This document shows, in pieces, positions 54,800 through 64,000 of a stretch of DNA of 64,000 bases; the first letter of the stretch is position 1; every line of letters begins with the position of its first letter. The notes beneath the pieces are model-generated. The model worked only from the letters and a program-made list of their open reading frames with translations, did no database searches and was not told the origin of the DNA. Source of the stretch: Diorhabda sublineata (Eukaryota; Arthropoda; Insecta; Coleoptera; Chrysomelidae); contig NC_079476.1 of assembly GCF_026230105.1 (NCBI RefSeq), positions 33,408,559-33,472,558 of the forward strand, given 5' to 3'. The position numbers and the translations under genes were made by a program.

Positions 54800-56030
54800 G
54801 TACTCTAAAAATTATCGAAAAAAGTAGACCCTTATCTTTTTTTTATTTAAATAGAATAACATAGAGAACATTTACATAAAATACAAAGGAATAATTCTAA
54901 AAAAATTAAAAGTCTAGCAAAATCCGGAAGCACTGAAAAGGAGAATGAAAGAGAGAATGATAAGACAAAGTTATATCAAAGATAACAGAAACAGTTATAT
55001 ATTTCTCCATCTGTATTCTGTTTTTCTACTTATTTTTTTCTACTCTTCGTCACTCATCATCATCATCTCGTCTTCCAATTAGTTTATCAATCTTAAAATG
55101 TCTTTGTGCAAGTCAATGTCTGTTGGTGGATATGTTTGTTGTTTGTATTTGTGTTTTCAGTGTTTATCTATCATTTTTTTGAACGGTATAGTCAGTCGAG
55201 TATGATGTGTTTTTGGTCTTCTATTCTATCGTAAAGTGCGTAATGTCCGTTAGTCTGACTTCGTATCTTTGTATATTTTTTAAATTATAGTTTTTATTTG
55301 TTTCTAGGGTTTTCTTAGTTTGTATTATTAAATGTTTCTGTTGTTTCCATTGCGTAATTATTGTATTACATTGTCAGAATCTGTGTTAAAAGTTATGTGT
55401 GTATTGTTGTCTTGGGTGTGGTGAGTCTTTAGTCAATATCTACGTTAGGTTCAATTGTTATCATTTTTCGTTGTATATCTTGTGTATTTTCTTGACCTCG
55501 ACGTCGAGCGGTATTGTTATTCTCGCCGTGTCATCATCCCAGTTCTCAATTGGTAACGCTAACAATAATTACGTTAATAGATTATTATGATGAACAAATG
55601 AATATGCAACACTTAATAATTAGGTTAATAATTCTCAATAACTAGGTTTGTGAGTTATTTTAATGAAATAACAACTATAAAGTTCTATTCCACTACAGTG
55701 ACATAATTCCATTGTTCAATAAGGAATTGAAATAAATAATAGTTCAAATATTCATAATAAAATTTTTGTTCTTCAAAGTACAGTTGCTGATGTGATTTAT
55801 TCTATAAAATAGAAGGTATACAAGTTGGGCTTCCATTAGCGTAAAAATTTAGAAGCTTCTTCAAGAAACAATAATAACTTTGAATGAAGAGCAAAATAAA
55901 AATTTTCTTGATTTCAAAATAATGTGTGAAAATTATTTTAACAATAGATTTATATTGTTTGAATGATGAAAATCTTGTAAATAGCTAACCCAAATTTAAT
56001 TTGATAGAAGATAGAGACTAATACCAGAGC
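54800..56030. other. No recognised gene
   Basis: The minus-strand translation of 54950-55300 contains protein-like stretches (for example NYNLKNIQRYEVRLTDITHF) broken by stops; it may be an old LINE 5' part but I cannot assign it. The rest is AT-rich. Confidence 0.4.
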
Positions 56031-56034
56031 CTCA

Positions 56035-56180
56035 GCTCAAGTATATGCTGTAAAATTCCCAAATCGACGCCAAAAACTATACGACGCGACGGATTGAACA
56101 AAGATTAATGGAGAAAGGTAATTTAAATTCCAAATTAAATAAGGAAAAACGCCATTCTACACTCAACGTCGTCTAGGAAG
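56035..56180 (+). pseudogene. Possible IS630/Tc1-type transposase head fragment
   Basis: Plus strand reads AQVYAVKFPNRRQKLYD, comparable to YAERFPRRKLPSKNTF at 12705, followed in a shifted frame by QRLMEKGNLNSKLNKEKR, comparable to the QRL.E.G.F segment after it. Only about 45 residues, so a weak call. Confidence 0.4.
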
Positions 56181-56199
56181 AATAAAATATTTATTTTCA

Positions 56200-56890
56200 G
56201 GTAAAATACCATGTGATCAAATTTTACCCGGACTAACCTAAAAAAAATAGCATTTTTATGATGTCAATACAAATTATTGTTATCGCCACTTTTCGAGAAA
56301 ATAAAAGCATGCCAACGCTCAATATAATTTTTCATTCACATGGGATGGGATGGCTTTAGTACCCATAGCTTCATTGGACTGATCACATATTCCCCGAAGC
56401 GGTTTCAAGGCGATCGATGGCTCTCATTTCGTGTTTGGCCAAGTACTACTCTTTATTATTCATTCAACCCTCTGGAATGAAATCATTGTGAACCACACCG
56501 TGGTAATCAAAGATAATAATCAAATCAATAACCAAAATATTTTGAGAAAATTCATAAGAAATATTGAGCATCATTTTTCTCAATTCCATTAATGTTTTCG
56601 TCGAGGTGATAAGAGATTCGCGTGAGTCAAGTTTTCGGCGACTCCATGACCTTTACTGATTGCCTTTTGACACTCAAATACTTGCGGTTGTAATAAAGTA
56701 GACTCCCAAAACACTTCTGTAAAATATCCAACGATTCCATACCGGTTATTCCATTGGAAACAATCAACAATTGACGTATGTATCCAAGGGACACCCGAAA
56801 TCAATCATCTATGATGTGGGTCCTCGTTAGAATCGTGTACCATAAATCTTAATGAATACAATAAATGAATTTAAGTAGCTAAATTTATAG
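56200..56890. other. No recognised gene; one protein-like frame
   Basis: The minus frame at 56589-56804 (71 codons) reads NRYGIVGYFTEVFWESTLLQ then QKAISKGHGVAENLTHANLL and looks protein-like, in DNA less AT-rich than its flanks (56340-56820). I do not recognise the family. Confidence 0.35.
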
Positions 56891-56892
56891 TA

Positions 56893-57037
56893 TAGTTTAA
56901 GATTGGTTACTACCTCAGTTAAACGCATACAACTGTTAGAAGCAAAGAGAAGTAGAAAGCAATAATAAATAAAAACGTGAAGCCTTCACGAAATCTTCTT
57001 ACGTTCATATGATTCTGGAAGAGATAATCAAACACTT
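56893..57037 (-). repeat. ~140-bp direct repeat, copy 2
   Basis: See 54625-54765; start-to-start distance about 2.27 kb. Confidence 0.7.
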
Positions 57038-57039
57038 CA

Positions 57040-57885
57040 CAATCACATTAATATAAGACAAAAATTTGGTAATACGAGGGGATACTGTAATGTAGGGTAA
57101 AAATAAGAAAAGCTTTTGTGTCCTTAAACTAAATAATTAAGAGATTCACATGGGACAAGACATAGTATCTCTGTTTGGATTATATTCGAGCAATTATTAT
57201 GTCAAAACACAAAAAACTAGTTGATTCTAACAAGAAAGCTTTCTGCACATTATGGTGGATAAGTGAAAATTTCATTGAATTTGTCCAGATATAAATCCCT
57301 CAAATTCTAGAGAATTTGTTCCAGTGTTCCAGTAGATTGTCTATAATTACTTGAGCATGCGTGAAATGAAGATCGCATTCCAATAGTATCAAATTCAGTA
57401 TGTTCAGCAGTAATTTGAGACGATTAAAAATGTTTTGAATAAATTTCAGAACATATGAATCCGTGCAGGTCAACATATTTTTAGATTACGTATCGTGCTT
57501 TCTCAGGTTGTAAAAGATTTTTGAGATTGAGAGTACTTAGTAAATAGTGGAGATGAAATTGAAAAGAATGATGCAAGTAAATTCTTACTAGAAGAATTTG
57601 TAAGCAGACAAAAGCCGAAAAATGAGCATTACATTTAGGAAACATCTAAAATTTTTGAGTTAATAAAATAATCGCGATTGACATTGCAGTTGGAAAAACT
57701 ATGTTTAATTATCAGAGCGAGTGAAAAGATAATATAAAAATTTATTTTACATAAATTTAACCTCTGAGAACATGATTGTTCAATAATGGAACCTCATATC
57801 ATAACAAAATTCAGTTACTAGTCCAAAATTTTCAACTTTTGTTGAATTCAATTGAGCTGTTGTAATTGTTGTGTACGTATTCATA
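57040..57885. other. No gene seen
   Basis: AT-rich spacer without recognised features. Confidence 0.45.
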
Positions 57886-57889
57886 ATAA

Positions 57890-58445
57890 ATTATAAAACG
57901 TCTATAATTTAATAATATCTTGAGATTTTTTTCGTAGTTTCATAGTAGCGTTTGGGCCATTTAGCACATAGGCCTTCTTATAGGTACTTTGGCTTGCGTT
58001 TGATGTCATTAGACAAGATGTGAGGCTTGCCGTAGTGTTTGACACGCGCTCGTATGAATGCTGGACACTCACAGATGACGTGATTTGCAAATGGGGTTTT
58101 AGATGACCGTGTCCGGTTAAAATTTCAATCACTAGTCGGATTTCACGCCTATTTAATCCGGGCAGATATGAGAGACACGAAAGCAACACTCTTAGCAACA
58201 TGAAGAGCTGGCAGGCAAGCTGAACCTTGCAGTCATCACTCGCCAGATTTTGTAGGACTTTCTTGTACTTCACCTCTAGCCAACAGTAACTCTCCCAGTC
58301 ATTATAACTTATGGCAGTTCTGCTATCTGAGCAGATTGAGATTTATGTGGTTTCACAGCAAATACTTCGGCTTGGAAGATGGTAGCGTGTTTCTCAAGCA
58401 AAAAAGAGTCGATTATTTTGGGATATCCCATTATTATTAACGGTA
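57890..58445 (-). pseudogene. LINE RNase H start and C-terminal domain (I/Loa-like), internally deleted
   Basis: Minus strand: LLEKHATIFQAEVFAVK (58405-58355), the ATVFQAE..A beginning of RNase H, then ICSDSRTAI (catalytic SDS) joined abruptly to KYKKVLQNLASDDCKVQLAC, so the middle and end of RNase H with the W.PGH.GI.GNE motif are deleted or replaced. Then LNRREIRLVIEILTGHGHLK then PHL (normally R...R...GLLTGH..L..HL) in the open frame 57902-58273, and in another frame HVICECPAFIRARVKHYGKP (normally H.LC.CPAL...R...LG). The reverse transcriptase is absent. Same broad LINE type as 36700-37110. Confidence 0.7.
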
Positions 58446-58449
58446 GTGG

Positions 58450-60105
58450 AACTATTTGGTCACTGATAGATTCATTTGGAAAGAGAATTTAACGTTAATC
58501 AAAATTATGTCTTCACATTTAGAATTTTTTATTTAGTGAGAAGATAGAATGAAATATATTTCTATGTAATAACTTTTGCTTACAATTAGTTCACTATTCT
58601 TTCTTGTCGGGTTTCCTTTGTTAAAATATTTGGAATTTATTGTGAATTTATGCAATATATGCAATTAACTTGTCGTGGAACATTCTCCTGGTCATATTTT
58701 TACCAAAGCAATACCACATTAACGTCAACATGTTAAGACTCTAAATCAAAGTTTATTGTTACAACTTCTTGTTTTACCCAAAATAAAGGGTCAGTTACGG
58801 GACTACACGTTACGTAACAAAACACGGCCCTAATAATGGAACATATAATCTACTCCATCTTGCGCCATGTGCTGGTAATACCATCTAGTCGGAATAACAT
58901 GACCACCCTTGTAACATTTTATGAAGGGTTGAAAGATGACTCCAAAGCTAATGGTCTTTTCGTTACACGAGAATAGAATTAGGCCAGTTATTTAACTAGG
59001 ACGATATACTTTGCAACTTGAAATAATCTAGATTGAATAAGAATGCAAAAGACGTTTACGAGAGCGAAAACGGAAATGTGAACTATATATTTGAGGTTAC
59101 TATAGTATGTATATTGTAGAAATTATGACCTACGTTTGCTTTTATATTAGTTTTATATCCCTTTTAGAAGCAATACTAAAGCTTTCTCTCCCATAATTTA
59201 GAGGTAGTGTTTTTCATTATATAGTACAAACCGATACATAATTAGCACGGTTTGTATTTACAGTATATTTTTTGAAGAAGTGATATAAGATAGATTTCAC
59301 TTCTCAGTTTCTCTTCATTAACTCGCTTACTAAGCTTCTCGATAAAATGATCAACAGTAGTAAGCCATTGCATTGATTCTATCATTCAATATTTTGATAA
59401 GAACGCAACCAGCTCTTGGTAACATCCACAAAATTGTTTTCGAAGTTTTGAAAGGGAAAATTCAAAAAGAGAACTTTGAGGTTCATCAAAAATCTCTATT
59501 TTATTTAATATTTTATCTAATTAGTAAGAGATTATGGTTGTTTTTCATTTGACAACAACTTAGTATCGACTTATAACATTTGAGGTCATTTTGTTAATGT
59601 TAAAAATCACTTTTCTTAAGGTAAAATTGCTCCTTTTAGTTCAGCTTCTGAAAGGTGTGAAAATGTCCAACATGGTCGTTATTTGAATTCACAAGATTTT
59701 CCTAGAATATTTTAATCAAAGGTCAGTAATGTCTGCTCCAATATTATTTTCTACCTTACTGTCCCATTTACATAGGAAACCAACAGGAATAGATACTGCT
59801 ACTACTACTTTCGTTGGATAAACTAGTTGAATTAGTTTTTCATGAAGCAGGCTCCATGTATACAAACAAATTATCATACATAAACATTTTTTACAGAGTT
59901 TGTGATGTTTCTTGGTATTTTTATCATCAAAACTTGCCAGTACTGTGATAAGTTATCAACAAAATCTTCCCAACTGCAAGTAGTATATTGAGAACAAGTA
60001 GAGGAAACTTATAAATAAAATATTGGTAATTTAACTGCCTAAAATGTTTTAATATCTTTCAAAAATTATCTCCATTATCTCAATAACTATAAAATGTGAA
60101 AAAAT
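58450..60105. other. 1.65 kb stretch, no gene seen
   Basis: AT-rich. The 58780-58930 part is more balanced but shows no open frame or repeat partner. Confidence 0.45.
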
Positions 60106-60109
60106 GATG

Positions 60110-60560
60110 AAACAGCTTTATGATGAATTCAACCCTCATATACTCCCCTCCCCTCGCCACACACCTTTCCATACGTTTTTTCCATTGATCGATGAAGTCC
60201 TGGAAGTCTTCTTTGGTGAGTGCCTTTAGGAGCTCTGCCGTTTTTTGCTTTACCGCTTACATCGACTCAAATAGGGTCCCTTTCAAAGAAGATCTTTTTC
60301 TAACCATTCAAGGAAATCTGAGCAGACCCGTTGACGCAATAGCTTTTGGTCACGAGTTAGAATTTTTCGCTACAGCTTCGCACAGACTTTTGTCATGTGT
60401 AACTCCTCGAGTAAAATTTTTCTAACCGTTTCTTTATCGGCGTTTATAGCTTCGGCAATTGTTCGGATGCTCATTCGACGATCTGCACGCAAAATTTGTT
60501 TGATTTTGGTCACTGTTGAATTTAATGCGAACAAACACGTTCGTTTCAAACCGATACTTC
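60110..60560 (-). pseudogene. Mariner transposase copy two: DNA-binding head joined to tail
   Basis: Reads VTKIKQILRADRRMSIRTIA then EAINADKETVRKILLEELHM (second helix-turn-helix), KVCAKL, a stop, LTRDQKLLRQRVCSDFLEWL, then jumps to a degraded ALKGT and AVKQKTAELLKALTKEDFQD then FIDQWKKRMERCV. The whole catalytic core between SDFLEWL and the tail is gone, a typical internal deletion. One stop lies in the tail part. Confidence 0.7.
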
Positions 60561-60594
60561 ACAAATACTATAATAGTGACGGTGAGAGCCTGTA

Positions 60595-60895
60595 GAAGCT
60601 CTGCCGTTTTTTCCTTAACCGCTTCCATCAACTCAAGTCGGGTCCCTTTCAAAGCAGATTTTATCTTCGGAAACAAAAAAAAGTCGCACAGTGCCAAATC
60701 TTGAGAGAACGGCGGGTGATAGAGCACAGTAGTGCGTTTACTGGCCAAATACTGCTTCATAGATACCGCGTTATGGGCAGGTACGTTGTCTTGGTGCAAA
60801 GTTGGGCCGTTTTTCACGAACTCATTCTCGCAGTGTTGCCAAAACTGATAAATAGTAAGTCAGGTTGACAGTCTGTCCCTCTGTAACCCATTCAG
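60595..60895 (-). pseudogene. Mariner transposase copy one: catalytic half
   Basis: Reads MTEWVTEGQTVNLTYYLSVL then ATLRE, a stop and VREKRP, shifting to the open frame 60817-60434: NGPTLHQDNVPAHNAVSMKQ (second catalytic Asp kept), LYHPPFSQDLALCDFFLFPK (third Asp kept), IKSALKGTRLELMEAVKEKT and AELLQALT. At AELLQALT it crosses the junction into copy two's 5' untranslated sequence, so the last ~25 residues of the frame before the stop are not transposase. The first catalytic Asp and the DNA-binding head are missing. Confidence 0.75.
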
Positions 60896-61044
60896 TCATC
60901 ACAGATATTATAATAGTGACGGAAACGTGTTTTGAGATGTGCATAGACAAGATATCTAGATACCCAACGCACTACTCGTTTTTTTACCCAACTGTCTAGG
61001 CGCTCTAGGCGGGCAGTCTCGTTATTCAACAGGCAGACCTCGTA

Positions 61045-62380
61045 TATACATAATAATTAAATAGGTCCAATAAAAAACTCGTGGGATCGATAAAAGTGAA
61101 GCATTCGTTATCAATTATTCGTACATTCGTACAATTATTCGTTTTCTCGTTTTGTTTCGTTTATGGTAAAAGCGCATTAAAAAATTTTATTGTTAATAAA
61201 AATTGTTAATCACCTCATAATACGTCCTTAATGTTATTATCTTCCAACATTTTTGCTTCTTTTATTTGCACGTCGACGGAAGTAGTATTAAAAAAGAAAG
61301 CGAAATTGTCTTGGTCACGTAAATTTCCAAATGACCTTTCCTAGTCTTCAACGTAGGGAAAACTCCGCGTGTTACATACTAAAAATAAACCATTTTCACG
61401 TCCGGCTGACTCAAACACGGCAGAAATAGTCTAGACGATTGGAAGCAGGAATCGAATAAATGGGATATCAACATAAGAATTTTGACTAAAATTAAGTTTA
61501 ATATGTTATTTTGAAAATACTGGATAAGTAATTTGGAATCGTATATTTTACGTACAAAAGTAGGAAAGGAAAAAATATTGGAAAGATCTCAAAATATAAT
61601 GATTTTCGTATTTCATATTTCATAATTATTTATAGAGACATTGCGTCGCCTTAAAGTATAACTTACTTCAAGGTATTGTTACGGAAAATGGAAAAAGCTC
61701 CATAAAATGTTTAATTGTTACTTAGGACAAAAAACAAAAAAGTAGTTGGTCCATTTAGAAAAATTAAAAGAGATCTTCAACTGTTTCATTAAATTATTTT
61801 GTAACTTGTAAGTTTCATTAACGTATATTCTGTTTAGTAGTGATTTTAGGAAATAAAAGACGAGTAAATTTCTAAGTAAATAATTCAAATGTTCAAACGA
61901 ACATAAAAGGAAACAATCATCAAATCTCTTACAAAAACAAAACTTTTCTTCTTCATTCACCAAAAATGAACTAAATAGGCGAATAAAAATTACAAGAAAC
62001 CAAGTCCCAAAAATGTTAAATGTAGTTTTAAGAAACTCCCAGGATCACGCACTTTGACAGTTTAATTTACAAATATATTTTACCGGTTTGTAGCGCTTAA
62101 AGCGGTTGTTTATAGTTAGATTGAAAAAAAGTAGTAGTCGCTTTATTATTGTTCATATGGAAAGTGAAGACTCCGAGTTTGAAATATGTGCTCTTGAAAA
62201 ACTTATAGAAACGGTAAATGTGACGACACTGAATTTGTGGCCGGAAAAATCCAAAGCGAACTAACTTTTGTGAAATGGCGGAACTAGAATTATATTCACA
62301 GATTTACAAAGCACGTGCTATTAGCTTGAGGAAAGGTCTTTAAAAATCCTCAACAGTATGGTTCAGCTTTTCTAAACTAA
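61045..62380. other. 1.3 kb stretch, no gene seen
   Basis: AT-rich; 61210-61450 has more balanced composition but no reading frame. A short plus frame at about 62158-62260 (MESEDSEFEICALEKLIETV) is protein-like but isolated. Confidence 0.4.
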
Positions 62381-62660
62381 AAACAAACTATTGGCATCAG
62401 TTGGATTGATAAATGATAGGCATGTCTTACTCAAACATCTCAATTTCAGTTTGTTATTGCATGCACCGGTGAACGTCTACCAACTACTATTGGTGTTAGC
62501 TCAAGGACTGTTTGTCGAATTTCCAGTTAGTCAAAAAACAGTACAAAAAAAAGACTTGATTTTACTCTACAAAAAAGCCTACAAGAAAGACAATAAACCA
62601 TGCGTTTGTTATATTATGGATAGTTCTAGTTTCTTACTGGATTTATACTGAAATATAGAA
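62381..62660 (+). pseudogene. Doubtful transposase-head relic
   Basis: One plus frame reads ACTGERLPTTIGVSSRTVCR then IS, which resembles the A..TGVS..TV.RI helix-turn-helix of some insect DDE transposases. The longest open frame here (62391-62651) is a different frame with no motif. Too short for a firm call. Confidence 0.25.
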
Positions 62661-62879
62661 ATAGTTTCAAAACAAAAAAATTCGTATACCATTGTTTCAG
62701 AACATTAATATTAATGTTTTTGTTAATCGTTTCATTTTCAAACAAAAAATTATTCTTCAGCTTGGTAAACTATGAAACTGTGTTTTCATTGTTTCTAAAT
62801 ATAATTATTCGGTTGAATCATATATGACTACCAGGTCGTCTTATAAATTATTTTGTAATCTAATAAATTCGTCTATTAT

Positions 62880-63480
62880 CTAAAGGGTGTCTCGCACACA
62901 GAACAGAAGCCTATAGGGAAGTTCAGAATATGACGATTGGGGGCAATTTACCTTTACAATCTCATATACCATTTTACGATGAGCCCAATATAGGATCAAA
63001 CTTGGGCCAATTATGTACAATTCTGGCACTAGCTTGAAAGCCATTATTTGCCCAGACTTAGTGGGTCTATGGGATGATAACAATGTCCCTTGCTTGGTTT
63101 GCAAACCTGGACCAGACCTGGTTGCCTAGCTAGGTCCAAGACTGGTGTGCAAACCTGGACAGGCTTGGTTACTTAGATAGGCGCACGGCTAGTTTGCAAG
63201 TCTGGACTAGGCTTGATGAAACTTAGTGATATTAACGATTTCTCTTGTGTGGTTTGCAAACCTGGATCAGCCCTGGTTGTCTAGGTATGCTCAAAACTGG
63301 TTTGCAAGTCTGGGCTAAACTAGGTTTCCTATGTAAGGAAAGATAGAGAAATATTTTTTTATTATCCTATTTTCAATTGTATTTTATGCAGAAAAGAATT
63401 TTATTTATAAAAAAATATTATTTTTAATATTAAGATATCTATTATGGATGAGATATTAGAACAACACTTTATATAGTTAT
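62880..63480 (+). repeat. 600-bp dispersed repeat, copy B
   Basis: Inverted relative to 12115-12715. The shared GC-richer block is at 62955-63130 (CATTTTACGATGAGCCCAAT, GGATGATAACAATGTCCC, TTGCTTGGTTTGCAAACC) and the shared AT-rich block at 63345-63480 (TATTATCCTATTTT, GAGATATTAGAACAACACTT). Between them this copy carries a tandem array (63095-63335) that copy A lacks at that position. Confidence 0.65.
63095..63335 (+). repeat. ~48-bp tandem units, about five copies
   Basis: Units begin TTTGCAAACCTGGACCAG, TGTGCAAACCTGGACAGG, TTTGCAAGTCTGGACTAG, TTTGCAAACCTGGATCAG and TTTGCAAGTCTGGGCTAA. Most continue with CTTGGTT/CCTGGTT, a TAG-rich link and a TGG/TAGG end. The third unit is longer. The units are diverged, so the array is not new. 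Confidence 0.8.
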
Positions 63481-63484
63481 TAAG

Positions 63485-64000
63485 ACAAAACAAATCGTGA
63501 ATTTTTATAAATATTCTGTCATAAATAATAGAATATATATTAATATTAATTAAGTATTAAATAAATTGGCTTTCAAGCTCGTGTACAAATGTTGGACAAA
63601 ATATAAATTAGTTCACTCTTCAAGGACTATCTATAAGACTTCAATCTCTTTTCTACGTTTTACTCGGACGCCTTTCCGGTCTGTAGAACCGGATAAATTT
63701 GTGCTAACTTTAGGACCTCAGAGCAGGGTTCGAAATATCGAAAAAAATTGACTCCTCAACTTGAAAATACCAAATTGAGTACAATGTACGAGATTGTTAA
63801 GGGCATTAAGTCATGATAATCAATAGTAATGGTGTGATCTAACCCTAAAATTCCATACAACTTCTTTATCTGTCGGTTGATTTTCATACTATGGATAATT
63901 TATTTCTAATGTTTTCAACTATGTTAATTAAAAAGTCTCAAAAAAGTCAAGAGTGGGTTATGAATCTATAAATCTAATTTGTCATTTACAATTTTTTTCA
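63485..64000. other. No gene seen
   Basis: AT-rich to the window end; the 61-codon frame at 63566-63751 has no domain. Confidence 0.45.

Larger units (their letters stand above)
60110..61042 (-). mobile_element. Composite of two deleted mariner copies, head to tail
   Basis: Minus strand from the right end: CGAGGTCTGCCTGTTGAATA (61042 down, TA at 61043-61044), the 5' inverted end, then 5' untranslated sequence to about 60900, a deletion, and the catalytic half of copy one (60895-60595). At about 60590 the sequence returns to the 5' untranslated part of a second copy, marked by CCGTCACTATTATAGTATTTG, nearly the same as CCGTCACTATTATAATATCT at about 60918. Copy two then has its DNA-binding head (60560-60330) joined to its C terminus (60295-60110). 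No 3' inverted end was recognised near 60110. Neither copy could encode a full transposase. Confidence 0.7.

Noticed and set aside
60434..60817. 127-codon open frame as one protein
   Set aside because: Only the part from about 60817 to 60595 is transposase; after AELLQALT it runs through 5' untranslated sequence and the antisense-free head region of a second copy in another frame, so it is a chimeric chance frame.
63095..63335. ~48-bp units as a CRISPR array
   Set aside because: The units are diverged and contiguous without unique spacers, in a eukaryotic context.
1..64000. Operons, ribosome binding sites, riboswitches or prophage features
   Set aside because: Composition and mobile-element families show nuclear eukaryotic DNA, so bacterial features were not called.

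Overview
This is a 64 kb stretch of AT-rich eukaryotic DNA, almost certainly from an insect and quite possibly a beetle. I infer this from the mix of decayed mobile elements (several mariner lineages, a piggyBac relic, jockey-, RTE- and R2/CR1-like LINE relics) and from a short run of the insect telomeric motif AACCT. No open reading frame is long enough for an intact gene, and I found no convincing exon chain, tRNA gene, rRNA gene or host protein. The window reads as an intergenic or heterochromatin-like region, or a very large intron, filled by mobile elements of different ages. Species and chromosome cannot be told from the sequence.

Layout. 0-10 kb: an unidentified coding relic (660-970), a mariner 3' fragment (2185-2425), an internally deleted mariner with both inverted ends (2688-3332), an LTR-like dispersed repeat (4625-4975), another mariner relic (6440-7045) and a possible Tc1-type end (8572-8870). 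10-25 kb: an RTE-like LINE (9600-10250), a 600-bp dispersed repeat (12115-12715) beside an IS630/Tc1-type transposase head (12698-13106), a mariner (14035-15060), an R2/CR1-like LINE split by a piggyBac relic (16090-17535) with a terminal AAT microsatellite, a mori-type mariner between two ~150-bp direct repeats (17911-19140), further transposase debris (19886-20350), a jockey LINE 3' end (20676-21620), and a second LINE split by a nearly full-length mariner (22370-24172).

25-50 kb: a relic of a repeated insect protein family (25100-25440), the second LTR-like repeat copy (27425-27840), an RTE-like LINE (29930-30205), a second copy of the 22.7 kb mariner (31085-31640), a mariner starting at an inverted end (35025-35800), LINE RNase H debris (36700-37110), a ~1.3 kb element with ~100-bp inverted ends enclosing an RTE-like LINE (37818-39144), a plus-strand mariner (42610-43505), a relic of another repeated protein family (47155-48075), and a short mariner carrying a 602-bp insertion of that same family flanked by an exact 36-bp duplication (49468-50510).

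50-64 kb: LINE relics at 50740-50935, 51050-52110, 53068-53810 and 57890-58445, a tRNA-like SINE head (54062-54115), a ~140-bp direct repeat pair (54625-54765 and 56893-57037), a head-to-tail composite of two deleted mariners (60110-61042), and the second copy of the 600-bp repeat with about five ~48-bp tandem units (62880-63480).

Nothing here forms an operon or pathway. What connects the features is insertion history: elements nested in elements, internal deletions and duplications. Family names come from recognising protein motifs by eye; no database search was possible, so clade names are provisional.
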